From: Rhodobacteraceae bacterium D3-12 | GTDB lineage: Bacteria > Pseudomonadota > Alphaproteobacteria > Rhodobacterales > Rhodobacteraceae | Direction: 5' to 3' | Assembly: GCA_025916135.1 (NCBI GenBank) | Contig: CP104793.1 | Coordinates: 992,001 to 1,056,000, forward strand | DNA: 64,000 nt | Shown here: positions 44,238 to 53,569 of the stretch, in pieces | Position numbering within the stretch: the stretch's first letter is position 1 | How the letters are laid out: every line of letters starts with the position of its first letter | Notes under the pieces: model-generated | Databases searched by the model: none | What the model was told of the DNA's origin: nothing | The model's input: the letters and a program-made list of their open reading frames with translations, nothing else | Made by a program: the position numbers and the translations under genes

Positions 44238-46784
44238 GTGCAGCAAGAAGACCGTAACATCACCCTGATCACCCCCTCCGCCCCGGTGGCAGCAATCACC
44301 CATGGCGGACGGGCGAAATGCCTCCAACGGCTGGTGCGCCTCGACCTGCCTGTTCCGGTGACGGTTGCCTTGTCTTTTACCGCTGTGCATCGCATCGCTG
44401 CGGGCAAAATGCCCAACATGAAAACCCTTCTTGAACCCTTTGGAAAGGCACCGCTTTTATGCGTGCGCCCCTCGTCCGAAGACCCCGATTGGGGCGGGCC
44501 GGGGGCTGTGCTCAACATCGGGATGAACGATGCCACCTATGACGAATTGGCGGACCGTCTGGGCCATGACGCCGCCGCAACGATTTATCTGCGCTTCGTG
44601 CAGGCCTATGCCATCCACGTGGCGCGGCTTGACGCAGATGTCTTTGACGAAATTTCCAGCACCGGCAAAGAGGGCCTGAACGAGGCGCTCGCCCTATACG
44701 AGGACGAGGCCGAAGAGGTGTTTCCACAGGATCCAGCGGTGCAGCTTGCCGCCGTCCTGCGCTCAATGGCGCGCGCGTGGGAGGGGACAACCGCCCGCCT
44801 CCTGCGACAGGCCAAAGGGGCGCCCGCCGATGCCGGCCTTGGTCTGGTCGTGCAAAGCATGGCCTTGGGATATGGCTTGGGTGGCGAATGCGGCTCCGGC
44901 GTGATCCAGCTGGTGAATTCCGAAACCGGGCTTGAGAAAATCACGGGCCGCTATCTCAGCCAAAGTCAGGGGCGCGATGCGCTCGAAGGCGAAGCCTCGC
45001 TTTTCCTTGAATGCGACCCGCGCGGCCCCTCGCTTGAAGAGTTGGCCCCCAAAGCATTTGCTGAACTGATCGAATTTACGCAATTGATGCGCCGCCGCTT
45101 GCGGGCCGAAATGCAGGCGGAGTTTACCATCGAAGACGGCAAGGTTTGGTTGCTAGACGGGGTGCGCGTTCAACGCTCAACCCGCGCGGCTGTGCGCATC
45201 GCTGTGCGCTTGGCCGAAGACGGTATTATCCCGCGCGAAGAAGCACTTATGCGCATTGAACCGCGCGCCTTGAATGAGCTTTTGCACCGGCAAATCGACC
45301 CCGAAGCCGAGCGCGATGTGCTTGCCAGCGGGATCGCCGCCAGCCCAGGTGCCGCCCATGGTAAAATGGTGTTCACCGCCGCCGAAGCTCAAGCCAGCGC
45401 AGCGCGCGACGAGCCCTGTGTGCTGGTCCGGCGAGAAACCTCGCCCGAAGATATCCGCGGCATGCACGCTGCTGCGGCGGTTCTAACTGAGCGCGGCGGG
45501 ATGACCTCCCATGCGGCAGTGATCGGCCGCGGTATCGGGCTGCCCTGCGTCGTTGGCGCGTCGTCCATGCGGTTTCAGATCGGCAAGAAAACTCTGACCG
45601 CCCCGGATGGCCGCGTCTTTCGCGAAGGCGACACGATCACTATTGATGGCACCCACGGCGAAGTGCTCGCCGGCACGCCGCCCTTGCTCGAAGCGGCGCA
45701 GGACGATGCCTTTCAAACCATGATGTCCTGGGCCGATGCCGTGCGCGACATCAAGGTGCGCGCCAATGCCGACACACCCTCGGACGCGCTAACGGCGCGA
45801 AATTTTAAGGCCGAAGGGATCGGGCTTTGCCGGACCGAGCATATGTTCTTTGAGCAAGACCGCCTTATCGTCATGCGCGAAATGATCTTTGCTGATGCGC
45901 CCGAAGATCGCCGCGAAGCCCTTGAACGTCTGTTACCAATGCAGCGCGCAGATTTCACCGAACTCTTCCGCATCATGAGCGGTCAGCCCGTGTGCATCCG
46001 GCTTCTCGATCCGCCCCTGCACGAGTTTCTCCCTCACGACCGCGCCGGTCACCGCGAGCTGGCCGAAGCGCTTGATCTGCCCTTGTCCCAAGTCACGCGC
46101 CGGGTCGAGGCGCTTGGCGAATACAACCCGATGCTGGGGATGCGGGGCGTTCGCCTTGGGATCACGCTGCCCGAAATCTACGACATGCAGGCGCGCGCGA
46201 TTTTCGAGGCCACGATAGAAGCCAGCCGTGATGGCGCTCCGGTGGTGCCGGAAATCATGATCCCATTGGTTTCGGCGATGCGCGAAGTTGAGATCGTAAA
46301 AGCCCGCGTCGACGCAGTTGCCGCCGCTGTGCGAAACGAAACGGGTCAGTCCTTCACCTACCGGTTGGGCGTCATGGTTGAAACACCGCGCGCCGCGCTC
46401 AGAGCAGGGGAAATCGCGCCGCACAGCGCTTTCCTAAGCTTCGGAACAAACGACCTCACGCAGATGACCTATGGCTTGTCGCGCGATGACGCGGGACGGT
46501 TCATGTCGAAATATGTTCAGGCAGGGGTCTATTCCGAAGACCCGTTTCACACGCTCGATACCGATGGCGTCGGCGAATTGCTCACAATCGCAGCCGAGCG
46601 TGGACGCGCTGCACGCCCGGACCTGACGCTATCGATTTGTGGTGAACATGGCGGTAGCCCCGAATCAATCGCGTTCTGTCGCAATGCCGGTTTCGACTAT
46701 GTTTCATGCTCCCCCTTCCGCGTGCCAGTGGCGCGATTGGCTGCGGCGCAGCTTGCTGTGAATGAAAAGATAGCGACAACATAA
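44238..46784 (+). CDS. PEP-utilising enzyme, divergent pyruvate phosphate dikinase-like protein
   Basis: 848 residues from the GTG at 44238, chosen because GAGAGG lies seven bases upstream and the frame before it has no family sequence. The swivelling-His domain is intact (ERGGMTSHAAVIGRGIG), as is the C-terminal PEP/pyruvate barrel (MVETPRAAL, FGTNDLTQMTYGLSRDD, CGEHGG). The N-terminal ATP-grasp half is altered: where PPDK has the RSGA..SMPGMMDT segment this protein has RPSSEDPDWGGPGAV. It may use another nucleotide or partner, so plain PPDK activity should not be assumed. Confidence 0.8.
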   Translation: MQQEDRNITLITPSAPVAAITHGGRAKCLQRLVRLDLPVPVTVALSFTAVHRIAAGKMPNMKTLLEPFGKAPLLCVRPSSEDPDWGGPGAVLNIGMNDATYDELADRLGHDAAATIYLRFVQAYAIHVARLDADVFDEISSTGKEGLNEALALYEDEAEEVFPQDPAVQLAAVLRSMARAWEGTTARLLRQAKGAPADAGLGLVVQSMALGYGLGGECGSGVIQLVNSETGLEKITGRYLSQSQGRDALEGEASLFLECDPRGPSLEELAPKAFAELIEFTQLMRRRLRAEMQAEFTIEDGKVWLLDGVRVQRSTRAAVRIAVRLAEDGIIPREEALMRIEPRALNELLHRQIDPEAERDVLASGIAASPGAAHGKMVFTAAEAQASAARDEPCVLVRRETSPEDIRGMHAAAAVLTERGGMTSHAAVIGRGIGLPCVVGASSMRFQIGKKTLTAPDGRVFREGDTITIDGTHGEVLAGTPPLLEAAQDDAFQTMMSWADAVRDIKVRANADTPSDALTARNFKAEGIGLCRTEHMFFEQDRLIVMREMIFADAPEDRREALERLLPMQRADFTELFRIMSGQPVCIRLLDPPLHEFLPHDRAGHRELAEALDLPLSQVTRRVEALGEYNPMLGMRGVRLGITLPEIYDMQARAIFEATIEASRDGAPVVPEIMIPLVSAMREVEIVKARVDAVAAAVRNETGQSFTYRLGVMVETPRAALRAGEIAPHSAFLSFGTNDLTQMTYGLSRDDAGRFMSKYVQAGVYSEDPFHTLDTDGVGELLTIAAERGRAARPDLTLSICGEHGGSPESIAFCRNAGFDYVSCSPFRVPVARLAAAQLAVNEKIATT

Positions 46785-46963
46785 AGTGGGTTGGATATAG
46801 ACTGATCCCACATTCTGGGGTGTCCCATAAGTGGCGCGCCCTTAACGCCACACGCCATTTAGGTGGTGAATCCCGCAAACTGGACTGAAAGCGAAATTTC
46901 AATTAAAACCCGCGTATTAACGGGTCTTATTGATCTTGTGCGTTAGGTGTCTTGGGGGCAAAA

Positions 46964-47581
46964 ATGCGATTTTTAGTGTTCGTTCTAGTCAGCATTGGGC
47001 TGGCATTTCCAGCTTTGGCTGATACATCCGTGAAGCAACTGGTTAGCAAAGAAAAGCGCGCATTGGGAACAATTCCCGCGACGCAACTTGATGCTTTGAT
47101 GAAGCGTCCCAACTCGGCCGGTCCGGTGACCTACAGCGCTCGCTGGCTCGCTTCGCAACCCCGCGCCAAAGGTGGTGCGCAATGGGCCTGCCTTGCCGAA
47201 GCACTTTACTTCGAGGCGCGCGGCGAGAGTGTTAAGGGGCAATTTGCGGTTGCAGAAGTCATTCTCAACCGTGTGGACAGCCGCTTGTTTCCGAATTCGG
47301 TCTGTGGTGTCGTCAAGCAAGGCACCGGGCGCAAATACGCGTGCCAGTTCACCTATACTTGCGACGGCTACAGCGACGTTATCCGCGAGAAAGCGGCCTA
47401 TGACCACGTTGGCAAGATTGCCAAGCTTATGCTGAAGGGCGCGCCGCGCCCTCTGACACGCGGTGCAACATATTATCATACCAAGGCCGTGCGCCCGAAA
47501 TGGTCGCGCAAGTTCACCCGAACGACAACGATTGGCGTTCACCATTTTTATCGCCGTCCAACACGTCTCTCACAGAACTGA
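46964..47581 (+). CDS. Cell wall hydrolase, SleB family
   Basis: 205 residues from the ATG at 46964, starting a signal peptide (MRFLVFVLVSIGLAFPALA). The hydrolase_2 domain (about residues 75-195) contains CLAEALYFEARGES, the family's catalytic glutamate region, and VAEVILNRVDSRLFPNSVC. SleB-type enzymes cut peptidoglycan; in non-sporing bacteria they act in envelope remodelling. The 179-base upstream gap has short inverted repeats but no clear promoter. Confidence 0.88.
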   Translation: MRFLVFVLVSIGLAFPALADTSVKQLVSKEKRALGTIPATQLDALMKRPNSAGPVTYSARWLASQPRAKGGAQWACLAEALYFEARGESVKGQFAVAEVILNRVDSRLFPNSVCGVVKQGTGRKYACQFTYTCDGYSDVIREKAAYDHVGKIAKLMLKGAPRPLTRGATYYHTKAVRPKWSRKFTRTTTIGVHHFYRRPTRLSQN

Positions 47582-47592
47582 AAAACATAGGC

Positions 47593-48591
47593 TTAGCGCA
47601 AACGAATTACGGGGGCTGGTCCAAGCGGGATCGGCCCCAGAGCCATTTGCCCGTTCTTGAAATCTAGCGGCAGATCGAGCGTTTCTTGGTTGCCTGACAG
47701 TTGAGCCGCAAGCGAAAGACCCTGTTCCAGCGGATCGATCCATGTGTCGGGGACTGCATTCATCTGGCGCAGGATTGTGATTATATCGCGCCAATTTCGC
47801 GCCTTGAGTGTTATCCTCCCGCTGAGGTGTCCGTCGACGCCAATCTCGACCGCTCCCGCCATGGCAAGCTCCAAATCTCCCCATTTCGCTTCGGCGAGCC
47901 GCAGCTTTAACCGCGTAGGCTGAGGGCGGCCAGTTTCGATGGTGCTTAAATCCCAAGGGCGGTCAAACTTCATCGTGGCATCAACGCGCAATGCCTCAAG
48001 CTGACGTGGCAATGCGCCGCCAGTGCGTAGCGTCAGCGGGCCGGAGAGCGCCGGGGCTAACCCGTCAATATTGGCCGAAAGGCGGTATTCGGAGTCTGCT
48101 CCTTCGAGGCGAGAGGCAGCAACTTGCACGCCGCCGAGCGTGGTAATCCCCGCTTTCGTCGTCACGGCCATGGCTTGCGCGACGAGGTTCGCTCGCTCAA
48201 ACGGCAGACTGGTCTCCGGGGCCATGACAACGCTCGCGCGCATGTCTTCACTGGCGATGTTATAATGGGTAAGGGGCGTCGAGAGGCGCTGCGACTTGGG
48301 CCAAACCATGATGACGTGATTGGGCTTGTAGCTGAGCGCGAAAATCTGAAGGAACGCAGCCTCCCACGCCAAACCAGTGGCAGGATCGGCCAACACGGGC
48401 TTGTCAAAGGTGGCGTCTATACGATTGGGAAAGCCGTTGATTTCAAGCGCGCTATACTCTGCCTGCCAACCGGCGGCGCGGCGTGCCTCGAACCAGCTTT
48501 CAAACCCGCTTTTTGCTCCGCGCATCGCCACATACCAATACACGGACCAGCAGGTCATTATGATGATGACGATCACTAGCAGACGTTTCAT
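47593..48591 (-). CDS. DUF2125 family protein
   Basis: 332 residues with one N-terminal membrane helix (about residues 4-22, LLVIVIIIMTCWSVYWYV), then a large periplasmic beta-rich domain. The arrangement and the early segments WFEARRAAGW and EINGFPNRIDAT are typical of DUF2125 proteins of alphaproteobacteria; function unknown. It is divergent from the gamma-glutamylcyclotransferase gene (81 bases between starts) and convergent with the SleB-like gene. Confidence 0.88.
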   Translation of the reverse strand: MKRLLVIVIIIMTCWSVYWYVAMRGAKSGFESWFEARRAAGWQAEYSALEINGFPNRIDATFDKPVLADPATGLAWEAAFLQIFALSYKPNHVIMVWPKSQRLSTPLTHYNIASEDMRASVVMAPETSLPFERANLVAQAMAVTTKAGITTLGGVQVAASRLEGADSEYRLSANIDGLAPALSGPLTLRTGGALPRQLEALRVDATMKFDRPWDLSTIETGRPQPTRLKLRLAEAKWGDLELAMAGAVEIGVDGHLSGRITLKARNWRDIITILRQMNAVPDTWIDPLEQGLSLAAQLSGNQETLDLPLDFKNGQMALGPIPLGPAPVIRLR

Positions 48592-48672
48592 AACTCACCC
48601 TCTTTTCAGACCGCAACGCATGGTGTTTACAGGGGCTGTATGTAGCGGGCCAGATAACGAAGGACCAGCGGG

Positions 48673-49200
48673 ATGACGATGTGGGTGTTTGGCTATGGTT
48701 CTCTGATCTGGAATCCCGGATTTGAGACGCAAGAACGCGTCATTGCGCGGCTTCCCGGATATGCGCGCACGTTTTGCATGCGTTCGGTTCATTACCGTGG
48801 CACGCCTGAAAGTCCGGGGTTGGTTCTCGCGCTCGACCAATACGAGGGACATGTTTGCGAAGGCGTGGCTTTGCGCGTCTCGGACGAAGCCCAAGACGAG
48901 GTGCTGGCCTATTTGCGCGAACGGGAGCTTGTATCCTACGCCTATAAAGAGATGCGCTTGCAGGTCATTCTGGCCGATGGTCGGATCGAAGAAGCGATCT
49001 CTTACGTGGTTGACCCGGATCATGTGCAATATTGTGGTGGGTTAGACCTTGAAGAGCAGGCGCGTATCATTGCCACGGCCCAAGGCGAAAAAGGGCCTAA
49101 CCACGAATACTTGATCAACACCCAGTCCCATTTGACCGAGCTTGGCATCCACGACCCCGAGATTGATTGGCTGGCCCGGCGCGTGCGTGTCATGCTCTGA
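48673..49200 (+). CDS. Gamma-glutamylcyclotransferase, ChaC-like
   Basis: 175 residues. The N-terminal VFGYGSLIWNPGF is the ChaC substrate-binding loop. MRSVHYRGTPESPGLVLAL and a conserved acidic region (YLRERELVSYAY) follow. ChaC proteins cleave glutathione to 5-oxoproline and Cys-Gly in the cytosol. The ATG at 48673 is used; 48679 would remove two residues. A single-gene unit. Confidence 0.88.
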   Translation: MTMWVFGYGSLIWNPGFETQERVIARLPGYARTFCMRSVHYRGTPESPGLVLALDQYEGHVCEGVALRVSDEAQDEVLAYLRERELVSYAYKEMRLQVILADGRIEEAISYVVDPDHVQYCGGLDLEEQARIIATAQGEKGPNHEYLINTQSHLTELGIHDPEIDWLARRVRVML

Positions 49201-49319
49201 GCCTAAATTTCGAGGCGCCATTGTAGAGAGGGCTGAAATCCGCCTAATTTCCTTGGCTTACGGATTTCTTGCCCCTATCATCCCTGCCAAAGAAACAACG
49301 TGCCAGGAGCTGTGTCACG

Positions 49320-50552
49320 ATGGACCAGCCGGACCGCGAGGCCGAGCCACACTTTTCACACCCCATTCGCCAGATTGTGCTGATGTTTATGGTATTGGCG
49401 ATGTCGGGCGTTGGCATTTTCTTTGCCTTGCCGCGGGTGTTGCCGGTGTTCTTGGCGAACCCTTACCTCAATGGCTTTATCGGTTTTGTCTTTGTGATCG
49501 GGCTTTTGGCCTGTTTCTGGCAAGTCTATCAGATGAGCCGCTCGGTGCGTTGGATCGAGGCCTTTGCCGGCGGCCGGGCCGAGGCGGAAGGCGTGCGTGC
49601 GCCGCAATTGCTTGCGCCATTGGCCACGCTTTTGCGGGCCCGAGGTGCGCGGATGCAGATTTCGTCAAGCTCCGCGCGCTCAATTCTTGATTCCGTCGCC
49701 ACGCGGATCGACGAAGAGCGCGAGATCACCCGCTATATCGTCAGCATGTTGATTTTCCTCGGACTGCTGGGGACATTCTATGGCTTGGCGACAACGGTGC
49801 CTGCGGTGGTCGACACCATTCGTTCGCTTGCGCCGCAAGAGGGCGAGGGCGGCGTAGAAGTGTTCAACCGTCTAATGACCGGTCTGGAGGCACAGCTTGG
49901 CGGGATGGGCGTGGCCTTTGCCAGCTCGCTTTTGGGGCTGGCGGGGTCGCTGATTGTTGGGTTGCTGGAGTTATTCGCTGGGCATGGTCAGAACCGTTTC
50001 TATCGCGAGCTTGAGGAATGGCTGTCCTCGATCACCCGTATGGGGTTTTCCTCAGGCGACGGTGAAAGTTCTGATGCGGCGATGTTCGCCAGCGTGGTCG
50101 ACTCTATGGCCGAGCAGATGGAAGAGCTGCAACAGATGTTCACCCAGTCCGACGTCAGCCGGGCGATGGTGGATGAAAAGCTGGGGCATTTGGCCGACGC
50201 GATAGAGCGTATGACCTATCGGATGAGCGATCAGACCCCGGTGAACGCCGCGCTGATGCGCGTTGCTGAAGGACAGGAAGCGATCCTTGAGGAAATGCGG
50301 CAATCCCCCAAGGTTGGCGGTGAGGCCGGGATCGACGCCGAAAGTCGTATGCGGCTGCGGTCGATCGACGTGCAGATGCTTAGAATTCTGGAAGAGATCA
50401 GCGCGGGCCGGCAAGAAACCATGTCCGAGCTGCGCACCGACATCAACGCTTTGGTCCGGGTGTTGAGTGATCAGATGAAAGCCAAACAGCGGCCATTGAA
50501 ACTGCAAGCGCAGGCCCCCGTTGATGTTCCCAGCAAGGGCGAGGAGGGCTAG
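49320..50552 (+). CDS. MotA/TolQ/ExbB-like proton channel protein with long C-terminal tail
   Basis: 410 residues from the ATG at 49320. Four membrane helices are predicted at about 18-38, 50-68, 138-158 and 196-222. Helix 3 has LGLLGTFYGLA and helix 4 has GMGVAFASSLLGLAGS, both hallmarks of the MotA/ExbB channel family. The cytosolic tail (about 223-410) is helical and acidic. Channel proteins of this family form pentamers around a MotB/ExbD-type partner. The partner here is the next gene, 3 bases downstream. The long tail resembles ZorA more than ExbB, but no Zorya effector genes follow. Confidence 0.82.
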   Translation: MDQPDREAEPHFSHPIRQIVLMFMVLAMSGVGIFFALPRVLPVFLANPYLNGFIGFVFVIGLLACFWQVYQMSRSVRWIEAFAGGRAEAEGVRAPQLLAPLATLLRARGARMQISSSSARSILDSVATRIDEEREITRYIVSMLIFLGLLGTFYGLATTVPAVVDTIRSLAPQEGEGGVEVFNRLMTGLEAQLGGMGVAFASSLLGLAGSLIVGLLELFAGHGQNRFYRELEEWLSSITRMGFSSGDGESSDAAMFASVVDSMAEQMEELQQMFTQSDVSRAMVDEKLGHLADAIERMTYRMSDQTPVNAALMRVAEGQEAILEEMRQSPKVGGEAGIDAESRMRLRSIDVQMLRILEEISAGRQETMSELRTDINALVRVLSDQMKAKQRPLKLQAQAPVDVPSKGEEG

Positions 50553-50555
50553 GTC

Positions 50556-52664
50556 ATGGCCTTATCCCGGCGCACGGGGCAGAGGTTTCAGGCGGCTATC
50601 TGGCCCGGGTTTGTCGATGCGATGACCGGTCTTCTGCTGGTCCTGATGTTTGTGCTGACCATTTTTATGGTGGTGCAATTTGTATTGCGCGAAACGATCA
50701 GCGGACAAGAAAGCGAGCTGGACACCTTGTCGGCCGAGGTTGCGGCGCTGGCGCAGGCTTTGGGGTTGGAGCGCAATCGCGCGCAAGGTCTTGAGGCGCG
50801 TGTGGGAGAGCTTTCGTCGACGATTGAAGGCGCACAGAAGCAAGCGGAGCAACAACAGGCGGTGATTGCATCGCTCACCGCCGCGCGGGCGGCGCAGGAC
50901 CGTGCGCTTGAAGCCGCACGTGGTCAGATTGCAAGTTTTGAAGAGCAGGTGGCCGGGCTCCTTGCCGCGCAAAAAGATAGTCGCGCCACGATTTCGGCGC
51001 TTGAGGCCAAGCAGGCTGAACTTGTCACCGCTCAAGAGGCGCTCAACCTGTCGCTTGCACAGGCGAGGAGCGAGATTGATGCGGGAACAGAGGCGGCGCG
51101 TCTGGCGGCGGCAAAGCGCGCGGCGTTGGAGGCTCTGATTGCGGGGTTGCAAGCCGACAAGACCGGCCTAGAGGCGCGGCTTAGCGAAGAAGAAGCGGGC
51201 CGGTTGGCAGAAACGGCGGCGGCGCAGGCTTTGCGGGACAAGCTCAAATCCGCGAATGCCGAGTTGACAGCAATGACGCTGTCACTGGAGGCGCAACGTA
51301 AAGCTGCCGAGGATACGCTCACTTTGTTGGCGGCAGCCCAAGCGGCGAAAGAAGACCTAGATTTGCGTTTGGCGGCGGCTCTTTTAGAGAGCGAAAAGGC
51401 GCAATCCGGGCTGGAAGCGCGGCTTGCAACGCTGGAGGCCGCGTTGTCGGACGCCAAAGCGAAGGCGGCAGGGCTGCAAACACAGCTTGCCGCCTCGGAC
51501 GCCGCGCTTAAGGCCGCACAGAGCGGCATGACCACCGAAGCATCCAAATTCGAAGCGCGGCTGGCGGCCGTGCAAGCGGCGTTGGATGCCGCGGTTAAGG
51601 AAAAAGCGACGCTTGAACAAACCGCGACCACGCTTGAAGAGAAGCTGGCCGCTGCCGAGGCGGCGTTGGCTGCGTCAAAACGCGAGACTGCTGTGGCGAG
51701 CGAGAAATCGGCCAGTGAACGCGCAGCGCTTGAGGCGCGGCTGGCGGCGGCGCTTGCAGATATAGAGGTGGCTAATGTTGGCAAGGTCGAACGCACTGCG
51801 CTTCGGGATCAGCTCCGCGCGGCGCTGGCGGCGAAACTTGCTGCGGAAGAGAAGGCACAACGCGCGCTCACCGAGGCGCAAACGCAAGCGGCTTTGCTAT
51901 CAACGGCCAAGGATGAATTGGGTCGCAAAACCAATGCTGTCACTGAAGCGCAAAAACAGCACACCCTGCTCAATCAGCAGGTTGCGGCGTTACGCACTCA
52001 GCTTGGCGGACTTCAGGCTTTGCTTGACGATTACAAAACGCGCGATGCGGCGGCGCAGGTTCAGTTGCAGACTTTGGGAGCGGATTTGAACGCGGCGCTG
52101 GCGCGGGCCGTGTCAGAGGAACGCAAGCGTCGCCAACTTGAGGAAGCCGAGGCCAAGCGATTGGCCGAAGAAAAGCGTCGCCTTGAGGCAGAAAAGAAAG
52201 ACCTTGAGAAATACCGCTCTGAATTCTTTGGCAGGCTGCGCGATGTGCTTGGCAGCAAACAAGGCGTGAAGATCGTGGGCGACCGGTTTGTGTTCTCGTC
52301 CGAGGCCCTATTTCCACCGGGGCAGGCGGGGCTGTCACGTGAGGGGCAGGCACAGATCGGCGATGTCGCGCAGCTTTTGCAGGAGGTTGCCCGCGATATT
52401 CCGGAAAACATCGACTGGATCATTCAGGTCGATGGGCACACCGACAACGTGCCTCTTTCAGGATTGGGGGAGTTCGCTGACAATTGGGAGTTGTCGCAGG
52501 CACGGGCGTTGTCCGTGGTGCGTTACCTTAGCCAGAACCTTGGGATTCCGCCCTTTCGCCTGTCTGCAAACGGGTTTGGTGAATACCAACCGGTGGCGCA
52601 GGGCGATAGCGAGGCTGCTCGTGCGCAAAACCGTCGGATCGAACTGAAGCTGACCGAACGCTGA
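50556..52664 (+). CDS. MotB/OmpA-like protein with a very long coiled coil
   Basis: 702 residues. A single N-terminal membrane helix (about 21-44) begins PGFVDAMTGLLLVLM, with Asp21 placed like the proton-carrying aspartate of MotB. Residues about 48-555 are a nearly unbroken Ala/Glu/Lys/Leu heptad region, a coiled coil that could span the periplasm. An OmpA domain (about 575-702) ends the protein, with the peptidoglycan-binding pattern VDGHTDNVPL and NWELSQARA. Together with the gene before it this makes an ion-driven, wall-anchored complex of unknown purpose. Confidence 0.82.
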   Translation: MALSRRTGQRFQAAIWPGFVDAMTGLLLVLMFVLTIFMVVQFVLRETISGQESELDTLSAEVAALAQALGLERNRAQGLEARVGELSSTIEGAQKQAEQQQAVIASLTAARAAQDRALEAARGQIASFEEQVAGLLAAQKDSRATISALEAKQAELVTAQEALNLSLAQARSEIDAGTEAARLAAAKRAALEALIAGLQADKTGLEARLSEEEAGRLAETAAAQALRDKLKSANAELTAMTLSLEAQRKAAEDTLTLLAAAQAAKEDLDLRLAAALLESEKAQSGLEARLATLEAALSDAKAKAAGLQTQLAASDAALKAAQSGMTTEASKFEARLAAVQAALDAAVKEKATLEQTATTLEEKLAAAEAALAASKRETAVASEKSASERAALEARLAAALADIEVANVGKVERTALRDQLRAALAAKLAAEEKAQRALTEAQTQAALLSTAKDELGRKTNAVTEAQKQHTLLNQQVAALRTQLGGLQALLDDYKTRDAAAQVQLQTLGADLNAALARAVSEERKRRQLEEAEAKRLAEEKRRLEAEKKDLEKYRSEFFGRLRDVLGSKQGVKIVGDRFVFSSEALFPPGQAGLSREGQAQIGDVAQLLQEVARDIPENIDWIIQVDGHTDNVPLSGLGEFADNWELSQARALSVVRYLSQNLGIPPFRLSANGFGEYQPVAQGDSEAARAQNRRIELKLTER

Positions 52665-52779
52665 CCCTTTGCTGATTTGCGGCTGGCATCGCCGCCAGTT
52701 TCAAACGGGTCACAAAAGATGATTTGAACCCTGCTCCATTGCAGGACAGGGTGCGGGACATCAACAAGGAAATTTCGAT

Positions 52780-53382
52780 ATGCCTGCTTTGAAAGCGACA
52801 GAATTCTATGGAGAAATCACCTGGCTTGGGCGCGTGGCCAATCGCGAAGCGGCTTTGGCTGCCGAGCGGCTTGAAAGTGCCGAGTTGGAGTGGTCCGGGA
52901 TCGCTGGAGAAGCGCATGGCGGGGTGACGCGAGCGTCGTGCTCGCGCGTGCTGGATCAACATCCGCGTGGCACGGAAATTCGCAATGTGCGGCAACTGTC
53001 GGTCCTATCGACTGAGGATCTGGCGCAAATTGCGACGCGTATGGAGTTGGAAGGCATGCTAGAGCCGAGCTGGCTTGGCGCGTCGCTTGTGCTTGCGGGT
53101 TTGCCGGACCTGACCCATCTGCCACCGAGTTCACGGCTGCAAGCGCCCTCTGGTGCAACATTGGTTGTGGACATGGAAAACCGTCCCTGCCATTTGCCCG
53201 CTCCTGTCATAGAAGAGACGCATCCGGGCTTTGGCAAGCGGTTCAAAGCCGCCGCCAATGCCCTGCGCGGTGTGACGGCATGGGTGGAACGCCCCGGTGG
53301 GATCGCCCTTGGTGACAAGTTGAGACTTCACATTCCTGATCAACCGGCGTGGCCGCATCTTGAGGCCGCGCGCGGCGGGTGA
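52780..53382 (+). CDS. MOSC domain-containing protein
   Basis: 200 residues. The MOSC fold is suggested by GEAHGGVTRASCSRV, containing the conserved cysteine, NVRQLSVLSTEDLAQIA, and ENRPCHLPAPVIEE with a later WVERPGGIALGD. MOSC domains carry sulfur or bind pyranopterin-related metal groups; the role here is unknown. The protein is smaller than the two-domain mARC type. It stands alone; the 187 bases before fhs hold no clear signal. Confidence 0.85.
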   Translation: MPALKATEFYGEITWLGRVANREAALAAERLESAELEWSGIAGEAHGGVTRASCSRVLDQHPRGTEIRNVRQLSVLSTEDLAQIATRMELEGMLEPSWLGASLVLAGLPDLTHLPPSSRLQAPSGATLVVDMENRPCHLPAPVIEETHPGFGKRFKAAANALRGVTAWVERPGGIALGDKLRLHIPDQPAWPHLEAARGG

Positions 53383-53569
53383 GTGCGAGGCCTGTGGCCG
53401 CGTCGAGCAGGTTGATTGCGCGAATTTTCTTTCCGATGCGAAACCCGTTGCAGTGCCGCCGCCGCTACCGGTGCTGAAAATGTCGGATTCGCTCCCGCGA
53501 TTGCCATGACAGCAGCGTAAGAGCGATAGATAACGATCATGCCCACGCAGCAGGAAAAGGTGCGCGCCC

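Noticed and set aside
49320-52664. Zorya anti-phage system
   Set aside because: ZorA/ZorB-like features are present, but neither ZorC, ZorD nor ZorE follows; the next gene is a MOSC protein and then housekeeping genes.
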